Source: JAHRAW01 sp965249835 (GTDB taxonomy: Bacteria > Pseudomonadota > Gammaproteobacteria > Arenicellales > Poriferihabitantaceae). From it: DNA of 64,000 bases. How positions within the stretch are numbered: the first letter of the stretch is position 1; the number at the start of each line of letters is the position of its first letter. Positions 47,436-55,666 of this stretch are shown piece after piece. Location of the stretch: assembly GCA_965249835.1 (NCBI GenBank), contig CBDFMY010000003.1, forward strand, positions 310,001-374,000. The letters are read 5' to 3'. A model generated the notes under the pieces. That model saw only the letters and a program-made list of their open reading frames with translations, had not been told where the DNA came from and did no database searches. Made by a program: the position numbers and the translations under genes.

Positions 47436-48116
47436 ATGAAAATGAAACTATTAGCCGCACTGCTATTGTTGGTCGCCGGGGGTGAAGCCGCCTGGGCCGG
47501 TCGCATGGTCCTTCCGTCTCCGCAGAATATTTCGCTGAACGCGATACCGGTGTGTTATGACTTCGGTTGCAAGAGCCGGGCCACGGTCAATTTGCCGATG
47601 AACGAATGGGAAACCGTTGCCCTTTGGTTTTCGCCCGCCGCCGCGACGCCCGCCGCCGAGCGCGAACAAATCAAAAACGCCATCGGCTGGATGGAGGTGG
47701 TCATCGGGCGGCACACCCCGACCCACAAAGATCTCGCTTTCGACTTGCCGGCCAATGATGACTACGGCGAAATTTTTCCCGGGCAACTGGATTGCATTGA
47801 TGAGGCGGTCAACACCACTTCCTATTTGAAGTTGTTTGAAATGCACGGCTTGCTGAAACATCACACCGTGCTCGAAGCGGCCTACCGACGCTCGCTGTTC
47901 GACCAGCACTGGGCCGGGCAGGTGCGGGAAAAACAAACCGGCAAACGTTTCATTATTGATTCATGGTTTCATGCCAACGGCTATTTGCCGGTAGTGCAAA
48001 ACGGCGAGAGTTGGGAGAAAATCAGTTTGCTGTCGGCGGTGGTGGATAATTCCCCGGACGAAGAAGGCAAGGAGATCAAACGATCATTCTGGCATCGCCT
48101 TTTGCGTAGCGAATAA
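47436..48116 (+). CDS. putative periplasmic protein, function unknown
   Basis: A 226-residue precursor with a signal peptide (KLLAALLLLVAGGEAAWA, cleaved before GRMVLP). The mature part has two cysteines in VCYDFGCKS and one in QLDCIDEAVNTTSYL, and a C-terminal HWAGQVREKQTGKRFIIDSWFHANG region that looks conserved. I recall similar unannotated secreted proteins in gammaproteobacteria but cannot name a family. It sits alone between the defence island and mnmA, 73 nt upstream of the latter, with a 21-bp tandem repeat between. Confidence 0.75.
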   Translation: MKMKLLAALLLLVAGGEAAWAGRMVLPSPQNISLNAIPVCYDFGCKSRATVNLPMNEWETVALWFSPAAATPAAEREQIKNAIGWMEVVIGRHTPTHKDLAFDLPANDDYGEIFPGQLDCIDEAVNTTSYLKLFEMHGLLKHHTVLEAAYRRSLFDQHWAGQVREKQTGKRFIIDSWFHANGYLPVVQNGESWEKISLLSAVVDNSPDEEGKEIKRSFWHRLLRSE

Positions 48117-48170
48117 TAACGTGCGCGCAGCGAATAATAACATGCGCGTGCCGAAGAATAACGTGCGCCC
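48108..48170. repeat. three 21-bp tandem repeats between the periplasmic gene and mnmA
   Basis: Units AGCGAATAATAACGTGCGCGC (48108-48128), a two-base variant (48129-48149) and a more diverged third (48150-48170) are head to tail. The array starts within the last codons of the upstream gene and supplies its TAA stop; it ends 18 nt before the mnmA start. Confidence 0.85.
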
Positions 48171-48188
48171 GGCGCGGGGCAATTTAAG

Positions 48189-49274
48189 TTGGTAGCCAAC
48201 TCAACGGAGCACGTGGTAGTCGGTATGTCGGGCGGCGTTGACTCGTCGGTGGCGGCGGTCAAGTTGCTTGAGTCGGGAAAAAAAGTCACCGGCCTGTATA
48301 TGAAAAACTGGGAAGAGGACGACCACCAGGAATACTGCGCCGCCGCCGAAGACCTGGCCGATGCCGAGGAAGTTTGCAAACAACTAGGCATTGAACTTCG
48401 CACCATTAATTTTTCCCACGAATACTGGACGCGCGTGTTCCAGTTATTTCTGGAAGAATACCGCAACGGCCGCACACCGAATCCGGATGTGGTGTGCAAC
48501 AAGGAAATCAAGTTCAAAGAATTCCTTGACTGGGCGATGCGACTTGGCGCCGATTACATCGCCACCGGTCATTACGCGCAACTCGAACGGCGCGAACGCC
48601 GTTGTTTTTTGCGCAAGGGGCTCGATGAAAACAAAGATCAAAGTTACTTCCTGCACACCCTGGGGCAGGATGCGTTGCGCTTGTCGAGTTTTCCCATCGG
48701 CGGAATGCGCAAGACGCAGGTGCGAAAAATTGCGCGGCAACTTGGCTTACCGACCCACGACAAAAAAGACAGCACCGGCATTTGCTTTATCGGCGAACGA
48801 CGCTTCACCGATTTTCTTGGTCGCTTTCTGCCGGCGCGCAAGGGTCGGTTGAAAACGCCGGAAGGCGAAACCGTGGGCGAACATCAAGGCGCGTTTTATT
48901 ACACCATCGGCCAGCGGCGCGGGCTGGGTGTCGGTGGGCGCGGCGAAGCCTGGTATGTCGCCGACAAAGACATCGTGCGCAACATTGTTTATGTGGTGCA
49001 GGGACACGACCACCCAGCTTTGCTAAAGCGCGTGGTGCTTGCCGAAGATTTGCATTGGATCGCCGAGGTGCCGCCGTCGGTGCCGACTCGTTGCGTCGCC
49101 AAAACCCGCTATCGACAGGACGATCAAAAGTGCGTAATCACGAGCATCAAATCAAACTATTCGCGCATTGAATTCGAACAACCGCAATGGGCGGTCACCC
49201 CGGGCCAGTCCGTGGTGTTTTATCAGGGAGATATTTGTATCGGTGGCGGCATCATCCGCTCGGCTTCTAATTAG
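48189..49274 (+). CDS. mnmA: tRNA-specific 2-thiouridylase
   Basis: MnmA thiolates U34 of tRNA-Lys, Glu and Gln. The 361-residue product has the PP-loop VVVGMSGGVDSSVAAVKL, the catalytic cysteine regions RTPNPDVVCNKEIKF (first Cys) and STGICFIGERRF (second Cys), and ADYIATGHYA. No ATG precedes the PP-loop at a plausible distance; the TTG at 48189 gives an N terminus of family length. It precedes purB, as in many gammaproteobacteria. Confidence 0.96.
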   Translation: MVANSTEHVVVGMSGGVDSSVAAVKLLESGKKVTGLYMKNWEEDDHQEYCAAAEDLADAEEVCKQLGIELRTINFSHEYWTRVFQLFLEEYRNGRTPNPDVVCNKEIKFKEFLDWAMRLGADYIATGHYAQLERRERRCFLRKGLDENKDQSYFLHTLGQDALRLSSFPIGGMRKTQVRKIARQLGLPTHDKKDSTGICFIGERRFTDFLGRFLPARKGRLKTPEGETVGEHQGAFYYTIGQRRGLGVGGRGEAWYVADKDIVRNIVYVVQGHDHPALLKRVVLAEDLHWIAEVPPSVPTRCVAKTRYRQDDQKCVITSIKSNYSRIEFEQPQWAVTPGQSVVFYQGDICIGGGIIRSASN

Positions 49275-49350
49275 CGACACTTGAGGCAACCCAATGCCCC
49301 AGGCAATGTTTGTGATATGATTGGCGCGGTCAAACACACTTGAACCGCCC

Positions 49351-50751
49351 GTGGCAAACGATTCGCTTCCCCTGAATGCACTGGCTGCACTGACTGCGCT
49401 GTCGCCGCTGGACGGACGCTATCACCAAAAAACCGCGCGGCTGAGAGCGTATTTTAGTGAGTTCGCGCTGATACGCGCACGTGTTGAGGTGGAAGTGGAA
49501 TGGCTGATTCACCTGTCGGATGTATCCGGCATCAACGAAGTATCGCCGTTTGCCACCGCTGAGAAAAAATTCCTGCGCACGCTCGCGCAAAAGTTTTCCC
49601 TTGAACACGCCAGCCGCGTCAAAGCGATCGAGGCGACCACCAATCACGATGTCAAGGCGGTGGAGTATTGGATTAAGGAAGCGATTCAGGCGCACGATTC
49701 AAAGTCACTATCTGCGGTGCGCGAGTTTGTTCATTTCGCTTGCACCTCGGAAGACATCAACAATCTTGCGCATGCCTTGTTGCTAAAACGCGCCGGAGAA
49801 GAGGTCATGGTGCCGCAGATGCGTACGCTGGTCGAGCAAATGCATCGCTTGTCCAAGGCGCATGCCGAGCAACCGATGCTGGCACGCACCCACGGGCAAC
49901 CCGCCAGCCCCACCACCGTGGGCAAGGAATTCGCCAACTTCGCCCATCGCCTTGAACGCGGCTTTGATCACATCGCCGCGCAACCGCTGTTCGGCAAATT
50001 CAACGGTGCCTCGGGAAACTTCAACGCGCATCTCGCGGCCTATCCACAACTTGATTGGCAAAAAATCGCAGCCGACTTTGTGGCCGGCTTCGGCCTGGTC
50101 TATCAACCGATGACGACGCAGATCGAACCGCATGACTACCTCGCCGAGTTGTGTCACAGCCTGTTCCGCTTCAACACCATCGTCATCGACCTTGACCGCG
50201 ATGTGTGGGGTTACATCTCGCTCGGTTATTTTCGTCAAAAGGTAACCGCTGAAGAAGTCGGGTCGAGCGCCATGCCGCATAAAATCAACCCGATCGATTT
50301 CGAAAACTCCGAAGGCAACCTTGGCTTGTCCAACGCGTTACTACAACACTTCGCCGCCAAGTTGCCGATCAGTCGCTGGCAACGCGACCTCAGCGACTCC
50401 ACCGTGCTGCGCTCCCTCGGCGTCGCCATTGGCCATAGCATGTTAGCCATTGAATCCACCCTCAAGGGGTTATCCAAACTGGAGTTGGATTCGCAACGCC
50501 TGCGCGATGACCTCGAACAAAATTGGCAAGTGCTTGCCGAACCGATTCAAACGGTAATGCGCCGTTACGGCGTCAAGCAACCGTTTGAAAAACTAAAAGC
50601 ACTAACGCGTGGTGCGCATGGCGTTGATGGCGAATCGCTAAAAACTTTTATCGAGACGCTTGAGATTCCAGAACATGCGAAACAACAACTGCTGGCGATG
50701 ACCCCGGAAAGTTATATCGGGCTTGCGGCACAAGTTGTTTTGAAACGTTGA
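49351..50751 (+). CDS. purB: adenylosuccinate lyase
   Basis: PurB acts twice in purine synthesis, splitting fumarate from SAICAR and from adenylosuccinate. The product (about 466 residues) carries TTNHDVKAVEYW, HFACTSEDINNLAHAL, RTHGQPASPTTVGKE and the signature SSAMPHKINPIDFENSEGN, closely matching the E. coli type. No ATG is available; GTG at 49351 or TTG at 49321 could start it, and neither has a clear Shine-Dalgarno. The stop codon overlaps the TTG of the pseudouridine synthase gene. Confidence 0.95.
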   Translation: MANDSLPLNALAALTALSPLDGRYHQKTARLRAYFSEFALIRARVEVEVEWLIHLSDVSGINEVSPFATAEKKFLRTLAQKFSLEHASRVKAIEATTNHDVKAVEYWIKEAIQAHDSKSLSAVREFVHFACTSEDINNLAHALLLKRAGEEVMVPQMRTLVEQMHRLSKAHAEQPMLARTHGQPASPTTVGKEFANFAHRLERGFDHIAAQPLFGKFNGASGNFNAHLAAYPQLDWQKIAADFVAGFGLVYQPMTTQIEPHDYLAELCHSLFRFNTIVIDLDRDVWGYISLGYFRQKVTAEEVGSSAMPHKINPIDFENSEGNLGLSNALLQHFAAKLPISRWQRDLSDSTVLRSLGVAIGHSMLAIESTLKGLSKLELDSQRLRDDLEQNWQVLAEPIQTVMRRYGVKQPFEKLKALTRGAHGVDGESLKTFIETLEIPEHAKQQLLAMTPESYIGLAAQVVLKR

Positions 50752-51485
50752 ACACGGATGCGCAAGGCTTGACTAACCCGCGCCTGTCCAAACTAATGTC
50801 CGAACGCGGAATGTGCTCGCGCCGCGAAGCCGACCGGTTTATTGAACAAGGGTTGGTATTGGTTGACGGCGAAAAAATCACCGAGTTGGGCATTCGAGTT
50901 GAGCCGAATCAAACCATCACCCTGGTCGCCGAGGCGCGTCGCCGGCAAGATCAACTGGCAACCGTGCTGGTGAACAAACCCCTTGGCTATGTCTCCGGGT
51001 TGCCGGAGAAAGGCTACCCGGCGGCGGTTACGCTGGTAACCGATGACAACCGCCAGAGCCCCAACGAACTTACGCCAAGCCGTCATGGGCTTGCGCCGGC
51101 CGGTCGCCTTGACATTGATTCCCTCGGGTTGATCGTGTTCACCCAGGACGGGCGAATTGCGCGGCGTTTAATCGGCAACCAAAGTCGCATCGAAAAAGAA
51201 TATCTGGTTTGGGTGGAAGGCGCGCTTGACGAGAACAAGATCGAACGGTTGCGCCACGGCCTGCACCTGGACGGCAAACCATTGCGTCCGGCGAAAATCG
51301 ACCGCATGAAAGAACCATTGCTGCGTTTCACTTTGATGGAAGGACGCAAGCGACAAATCAGACGGATGTGCGAACAACTGGATTTGCGCGTCACGCGGCT
51401 GTTGCGCGTGCGCATCGGCGCGGTAAAACTGGGCGCGCTCAAACAAGGCAAGTGGCGGCGACTGCAACCCGGCGAGACTTTTTAG
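50748..51485 (+). CDS. 23S rRNA pseudouridine synthase, RluB/RluF subfamily
   Basis: The 245-residue product has an N-terminal S4 RNA-binding domain (RLSKLMSERGMCSRREADRFIEQG), the catalytic Asp motif AGRLDIDSLGLIVFTQDG and EGRKRQIRRMCEQL. The CSRREADR(F/Y)IEQG wording is nearest RluF, but RluB/RluE cannot be excluded. The TTG start overlaps the purB stop (TTGA), implying coupling. pyrD follows after 2 nt. About 245 residues against 290 for E. coli RluF. Confidence 0.9.
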   Translation: MNTDAQGLTNPRLSKLMSERGMCSRREADRFIEQGLVLVDGEKITELGIRVEPNQTITLVAEARRRQDQLATVLVNKPLGYVSGLPEKGYPAAVTLVTDDNRQSPNELTPSRHGLAPAGRLDIDSLGLIVFTQDGRIARRLIGNQSRIEKEYLVWVEGALDENKIERLRHGLHLDGKPLRPAKIDRMKEPLLRFTLMEGRKRQIRRMCEQLDLRVTRLLRVRIGAVKLGALKQGKWRRLQPGETF

Positions 51486-51487
51486 TA

Positions 51488-52564
51488 ATGTATTCCATCC
51501 TGCGCCGCATTTTATTCGCAGCCGAAGCCGAGCGTGCGCACGACCTCAGCATGGCCGCGCTGGCGATGACATCACGCAGCAAAGCACTGTGCGCGTTGCT
51601 TGCCCAATGCAACCGCACCCAACTCGCGGTGCCGCACAAAGTCATGGGCATCGAGTTTCCCAATCCGGTGGGGCTTGCCGCCGGCTTTGATAAACACGCA
51701 CGCGCCGGCAACGCCCTGCACGCGCTCGGCTTCGGCTGGCTCGAACTCGGCACGGTCACGCCGTTGCCGCAACCGGGCAACCCCAAACCTCGCTTGTTTC
51801 GCCTCAACCAACACGATGCCCTCATCAATCGCATGGGCTTCAACAGCGGCGGACTTGAGCGCTTTTTGCAAAACATCGCGCACGCCGACCGGCGCATCAT
51901 CAAGGGCATCAATATCGGAAAGAACGCCGCCACCGGCATGCGGCAGGCACTGCACGATTATCTCGCCGCACTGACCGCGGTGCATGCCCAGGCCGATTAT
52001 GTTGCCATCAACCTCTCCTCGCCCAACACGCCGAAGTTGCGCGAATTGCAACAGGCCGATGCCCTTGAACCGCTTCTTCGCGGCATCAACCGCAAGCGGA
52101 TGGCATTGGCCGACGCATCCGGACGGCGCGTGCCGCTGGTGTTAAAAATCGCTCCGGATTTGAACGACGAAGAGGTCGGCCACATCGCCGAACTGTCGCG
52201 CAAACATCAAATCGACGGCATCGCGGCAACCAACACCACGCTGGCACGAAGCGGAGTGGAACACCACGCTCTTGCCGATGAACCGGGCGGCTTGAGTGGG
52301 CCGCCGCTGGCACCGCTTTCCACCGAAACCATCCGCCGACTGTTTCGCAATTTGCAGGGGGAAATCCCGATCATCGGTGTCGGTGGTATCGACTCCGCCG
52401 AGTGCGCATTGGAAAAATTTCAGGCCGGCGCGGAACTGGTGCAGTTGTATACCGGACTCATTTATCACGGGCCCAAACTGATTCGTGACATCATCAAACT
52501 TTTGCGCACCGAAATGAAAAGCGGGCAAACCATGCGCGGTTATCTGGATGAAATACGCCCTTGA
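51488..52564 (+). CDS. pyrD: dihydroorotate dehydrogenase (quinone), class 2
   Basis: PyrD oxidises dihydroorotate to orotate at the inner membrane and passes electrons to quinone. The 358-residue product has the class 2 N-terminal helix pair (ILRRILFAAEAERAHDLSMAAL), NPVGLAAGFDKHA, LINRMGFNSGG, NLSSPNTPKLREL with the catalytic Ser, and the FMN site GVGGIDSAECALEK, AELVQLYTGLIYHGP. E. coli PyrD has 336 residues. ATG 51488 is 2 nt after the upstream stop; its own stop overlaps the next start codon. Confidence 0.95.
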   Translation: MYSILRRILFAAEAERAHDLSMAALAMTSRSKALCALLAQCNRTQLAVPHKVMGIEFPNPVGLAAGFDKHARAGNALHALGFGWLELGTVTPLPQPGNPKPRLFRLNQHDALINRMGFNSGGLERFLQNIAHADRRIIKGINIGKNAATGMRQALHDYLAALTAVHAQADYVAINLSSPNTPKLRELQQADALEPLLRGINRKRMALADASGRRVPLVLKIAPDLNDEEVGHIAELSRKHQIDGIAATNTTLARSGVEHHALADEPGGLSGPPLAPLSTETIRRLFRNLQGEIPIIGVGGIDSAECALEKFQAGAELVQLYTGLIYHGPKLIRDIIKLLRTEMKSGQTMRGYLDEIRP

Positions 52565-53505
52565 AAGAACATGTGAAACAACGCGGCGGCACGATGACTT
52601 CCATTTCTTTCAACCGCAAGTTTGAATTTCGCTACGGCGCAATGAAGCGGTTGACGCCGCTGGTGCGGCGCGTGGTGGCGCGCAATCCCGGCCCGTTCAC
52701 TTTTCACGGCACTTCGACCTTTATCGTAGGCAATCGCAAGGTGGCGGTGATTGATCCGGGCCCGGCATTGCCGGAACACATTGATGCCATCGTCAAGGGA
52801 CTGGAAGGCGAGATCGTCAGCCACATCATCGCCACCCACGCCGACCATTCGCCGGGGTGTCGTCCGTTGCAGGAAAAAACCGGCGCGCCGACCTACGGCT
52901 TCGGGCCCCACGCCCTCCCCGCCGGCGCACCGGAAAGCGGCATTGACGACGGCATTGACCGCGAATTCGTTCCCGACCATCGGCTCGGCGATGGCGATGT
53001 CATCTCCGGATTGGACTGGCACTTGCGCGCCGTTCACACCCCGGGCCACTGCGCCAATCATTTATGCCTCGCCCTGCCCGAAGAGAACACTTTGTTTTGC
53101 GGCGACCAATTGATGGCATGGTCGACCACGGCAATCCTGCCGCCGGACGGCAACGTCGGCGACTACATCGCCAGCCTTGAGGCGTTGAAGCGGCGACCGG
53201 AAACCATCTATCGGCCCACCCACGGTGCCGCCATCGCTCCGCCCATGTGGCCGCGCCCCTACATCGGGCAAATCATCGCCCATCGGCGGCGGCGGATCGA
53301 AGAAGTGTTTGAGGCTGTCACCTCGGGGCTTGCAGACATCCCGGCCATGCGCGTGCGCATCTATCAGGGCCTCGACCCGGCACTGCACGGCGGCGCCGAA
53401 CTTTCCATTCTCGGGTCGCTGCAGTTTCTGCTGGAGCAGGGACGGATTATCGAGAGCCGGGCGGCTTCCGAGGCGGCCGGTTCGGCGTTTCGCCCAGCCA
53501 CCTGA
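52561..53505 (+). CDS. MBL-fold metallohydrolase (LACTB2-like)
   Basis: The 314-residue product has the metallo-beta-lactamase fold order: GTSTFIVGNRKVAVIDPGPA, IIATHADHSPG, HTPGHCANHLCLAL and FCGDQLMAW, then a C-terminal winged-helix-like domain. The canonical HxHxDH motif reads ATHADH, so the first metal-ligand histidine is alanine; Asp-His and the later His remain. The best-known relatives cleave thioesters or RNA, but activity is uncertain here. A TTG overlapping the pyrD stop or an ATG at 52594 could start it. The 3' end overlaps the opposite-strand GNAT-NUDIX gene by 59 nt. Confidence 0.85.
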   Translation: MKEHVKQRGGTMTSISFNRKFEFRYGAMKRLTPLVRRVVARNPGPFTFHGTSTFIVGNRKVAVIDPGPALPEHIDAIVKGLEGEIVSHIIATHADHSPGCRPLQEKTGAPTYGFGPHALPAGAPESGIDDGIDREFVPDHRLGDGDVISGLDWHLRAVHTPGHCANHLCLALPEENTLFCGDQLMAWSTTAILPPDGNVGDYIASLEALKRRPETIYRPTHGAAIAPPMWPRPYIGQIIAHRRRRIEEVFEAVTSGLADIPAMRVRIYQGLDPALHGGAELSILGSLQFLLEQGRIIESRAASEAAGSAFRPAT

Positions 53506-54661
53506 CTTGCGTGCGGTTGCGATGATGACGAAACACGAAAGCCTGTCGCTGTTGCGCACGGTGCAGGATTCGCTCGAAGCGATTCAAAAGATAAATAGTA
53601 ATGTCCACCATCGGCAATGAGCGCCACTCCCGCGGCCGAATCCATCGCAAATCGCTTAGTTCATCGGTGTCGGCCGGCACGCCGTGCACCGCGGATTGCG
53701 GCGCGACAAAAAACCGCGCATTAAAACGCAACGGCATGGAAACCGGCGTCACCGCTCGACCGACATATATCAGGGAACGCAAGCAGGGTTGCAAGCCGGC
53801 GGCTTTGATGGTGCGCCAGCCGTGGTCGTGGACATCGCCGACATGGCCGGGCGTGCCCAGCATGAGCCCGGTCTCCTCGACGGTTTCGCGGATGGCGGTT
53901 TTGGCAAGAGCGGCGGCTCTGGCGGGATTCCCGCGCACCCCCATCAAGTTCGCGCAGGAGTCGTGCAACTGCCCGGCCGCCGATGCATGGAAATCTTCCG
54001 GCTGCAACACGCCGCCGGGAAAAACATACATCCCCGGCATAAAGCGATTGGAATAAGCGCGCCGCCCGAGCAGCACTCGCGGGTCGCCGTCCATATCCCG
54101 CACCAGAATCAAACTGGCGGCATCGCGGATGGAGTTGTGTTGCGTGTCGTGTTGCATGGATGTCGCAACCCCCTTAATCTTGCACTCGAACACGTAATCA
54201 TCCATGACATATCCGCCGCCGATGTCGGTGACCACTTGCCCGGTGCGGGTGAAGCCGGTGCGTTCATAAACGGCGATGGCGACGGTGTTGTGTCGGTTGA
54301 CCGTGAGGCGGATGGTAGCCAGCCCGCGTGCGCCGGCGAATTGCAGGATAAACGCCACCGCGCGCCGCCCGAGACCCTTGCCGCGCACCGATTTATCGAG
54401 ATACAACTTACTCAAAAACAGCGTCTCGCGCTGGCGTTGCAGGCCGATATAACCCACCGCACGGTTTTCATACCGGATTAAAAAATACCAGTAATCCTGG
54501 TGCGCGATTTGCTCGGAAATCGCCTCCGGCGACTGGAATTTATCGAGCATATACGCCACCTGCCCGGCACCGATGATGGGCGCATAGTGGTCGCTCCAAA
54601 TCTCCCGCGCAAGGCGGGCGACCGTTGCCACATTCCGTTTGGATGAAACTTCGACGAACAA
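53447..54661 (-). CDS. GNAT acetyltransferase-NUDIX hydrolase fusion
   Basis: A 404-residue two-domain protein. Residues 1-165 form a GNAT acyltransferase (LYLDKSVRGKGLGRRAVAFIL is the acetyl-CoA loop; NTVAIAVYERTGF follows). Residues about 175-380 form a NUDIX hydrolase of the NUDT19 type: FPGGVLQPEDF, a 40-residue insertion, then AIRETVEETGL with the catalytic glutamates. Both signatures are intact and the frame is continuous. The start is TTG at 54661 with no better codon before an upstream stop. Convergent overlap with the MBL gene suggests the last residues (NRPPRKPPGSR) are not critical. Confidence 0.85.
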   Translation of the reverse strand: MFVEVSSKRNVATVARLAREIWSDHYAPIIGAGQVAYMLDKFQSPEAISEQIAHQDYWYFLIRYENRAVGYIGLQRQRETLFLSKLYLDKSVRGKGLGRRAVAFILQFAGARGLATIRLTVNRHNTVAIAVYERTGFTRTGQVVTDIGGGYVMDDYVFECKIKGVATSMQHDTQHNSIRDAASLILVRDMDGDPRVLLGRRAYSNRFMPGMYVFPGGVLQPEDFHASAAGQLHDSCANLMGVRGNPARAAALAKTAIRETVEETGLMLGTPGHVGDVHDHGWRTIKAAGLQPCLRSLIYVGRAVTPVSMPLRFNARFFVAPQSAVHGVPADTDELSDLRWIRPREWRSLPMVDITIYLLNRFERILHRAQQRQAFVFRHHRNRTQVRWLGETPNRPPRKPPGSR

Positions 54662-54906
54662 ATAAAATAACCCTGCAATGACCCGGTAATGACATTAGGA
54701 ACCGCGGATGACGCACAAACGACCCGGCCCCCAAAGGAACTATACTGGATTCGGCGACGGCGCGGGGTAGCCCTGACGCCGCGCTCACGAGCACCAAAAC
54801 ACCGCCGCCAAGCGATCTTCCGGCGGGAACTGGTGGGCCTATCCGAGGTCGCCGAAAATGAACGCCCATTGTGAACGCTTCAACCGCACCATTCAGGAGC
54901 TTGGAT
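54662..54906. other. intergenic stretch without a convincing gene
   Basis: Between the GNAT-NUDIX start and the IS30 remnant I see no open reading frame with recognisable sequence, tRNA or clear terminator. A short frame at 54689-54874 is probably chance. Confidence 0.5.
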
Positions 54907-55092
54907 TCAACTCTTAAGTGCAACTTCACCGATGAAGGAAAGATGAGATGCGGTAGCATCTTGATTTTCCAGAATCAATATAAGGAGTTGCCATATGAAA
55001 CGCTACACGCACCTCACCAGTGAGCAACGATACCTGATTTCCAATGGGTTGAAAGAAGGCTATTCACAACAAGCCATCGCCGCGATTGTCGG
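54907..55092 (+). mobile_element. IS30-family element remnant (5' end only)
   Basis: From 54995 the plus strand encodes MKRYTHLTSEQRYLISNGLK, then EGYSQQAIAAIVG, the start of the N-terminal helix-turn-helix of IS30-family transposases, preceded by AAGGAG. Upstream, TTCAACTCTTAAGTGCAACT near 54908-54927 looks like an IS30-type terminal repeat. After about 32 codons the similarity stops abruptly and the sequence becomes, on the other strand, a porin gene start. The DDE catalytic domain and the other end are absent, so the element cannot move. Confidence 0.75.
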
Positions 55093-55275
55093 CGGAGTAT
55101 TTGACACCGAAACGCGAGCCAAGCGATCGATGTTGGTTGAGCTGTCTCCATCACCGCCGGGGGAGTTGATTTTGGTGGAATTGGTTATGTTGCCGTAAAC
55201 GGTTGTTTCCGCTTGCGCCGCCACCGACGCCACCACCGCGGCGGATACCGCGGCTGCGATTAGTTTCTTGTTCAT
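55090..55275 (-). pseudogene. truncated outer-membrane porin gene (5' end)
   Basis: The minus strand encodes MNKKLIAAAVSAAVVASVAA, then QAETTVYGNI, a porin-type signal peptide and first beta-strand, followed by about 30 residues (NSPGGDGDSSTNIDRLARVS). GAGAGG sits before the ATG. The frame then enters the IS30 remnant and stops at 55060; the remaining 300 or so residues of a porin are missing. The gene was evidently cut by the IS insertion and later deletion. Confidence 0.78.
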
Positions 55276-55432
55276 GATTTACCTCTCGGTAAGTTGAACC
55301 TACCGAGTAGTAAATCGCGGCTACGCCGCTGAGTTTTTTAACTGGATTGCCCGGAACAAGCCGGGCAATGACGAATGAAAGGTAACGATGAATTGAAAAG
55401 ACAAAGGCGCGTTGAGACGCCAAAGCACATTG

Positions 55433-55459
55433 AGAAAAAAGCCCGGTTTCACCGGGCTC
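55433..55459 (-). terminator. rho-independent terminator, minus strand
   Basis: GCCCGGT (55457-55451 as read on minus) and its complement form a 7-bp stem with a 3-nt loop, followed by TTTTTT. It would stop minus-strand transcription entering the truncated porin gene, although no minus-strand gene remains upstream. Confidence 0.7.
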
Positions 55460-55494
55460 ATTAACTACGAATAAACATTGCGCGCCGTATTTTT

Positions 55495-55606
55495 GTTGTC
55501 AGGCAAGGCGCGCGAGGAGCGAGGGAGGGAGCATACATTAAGTATGTGACTGACCGAGTGACGAAGCGCAACACCGCATGGCGACAAAAAGGCAAGCGCA
55601 ATGACG
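55495..55606. repeat. dispersed intergenic repeat (copy 3)
   Basis: GTTGTCAGGCAAGGCGCGCG then AGGAGCGAGG, TACATTAAGTATGTGA, and GCGCAACACCGCATGGC followed by GGCAAGCGCAATGACG. It is nearly identical to 18994-19112 over about 80 nt, in the same orientation. ACATACTTAATGTATG-like symmetry in the centre suggests a hairpin. Confidence 0.85.
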
Positions 55607-55666
55607 AGTGATAGGTAACCTTGATTTATGTATAATGGCAAATGAGCGGCAAATGAGAAATCCATT

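Larger units (their letters stand above)
55276..55666. other. repeat-filled intergenic region upstream of the AAA ATPase gene
   Basis: No gene is visible. It contains a hairpin ATTGCCCGG/CCGGGCAAT (55346-55369), a GAATTGAAAAGACAAAGGCG segment (about 55390) recurring near 59993, a terminator (55433-55459) and copy 3 of the dispersed repeat (55495-55606). Confidence 0.7.

Noticed and set aside
54689..54874. 61-codon plus-strand frame
   Set aside because: Basic, Arg/Pro-rich composition with no ribosome-binding site or recognisable sequence.
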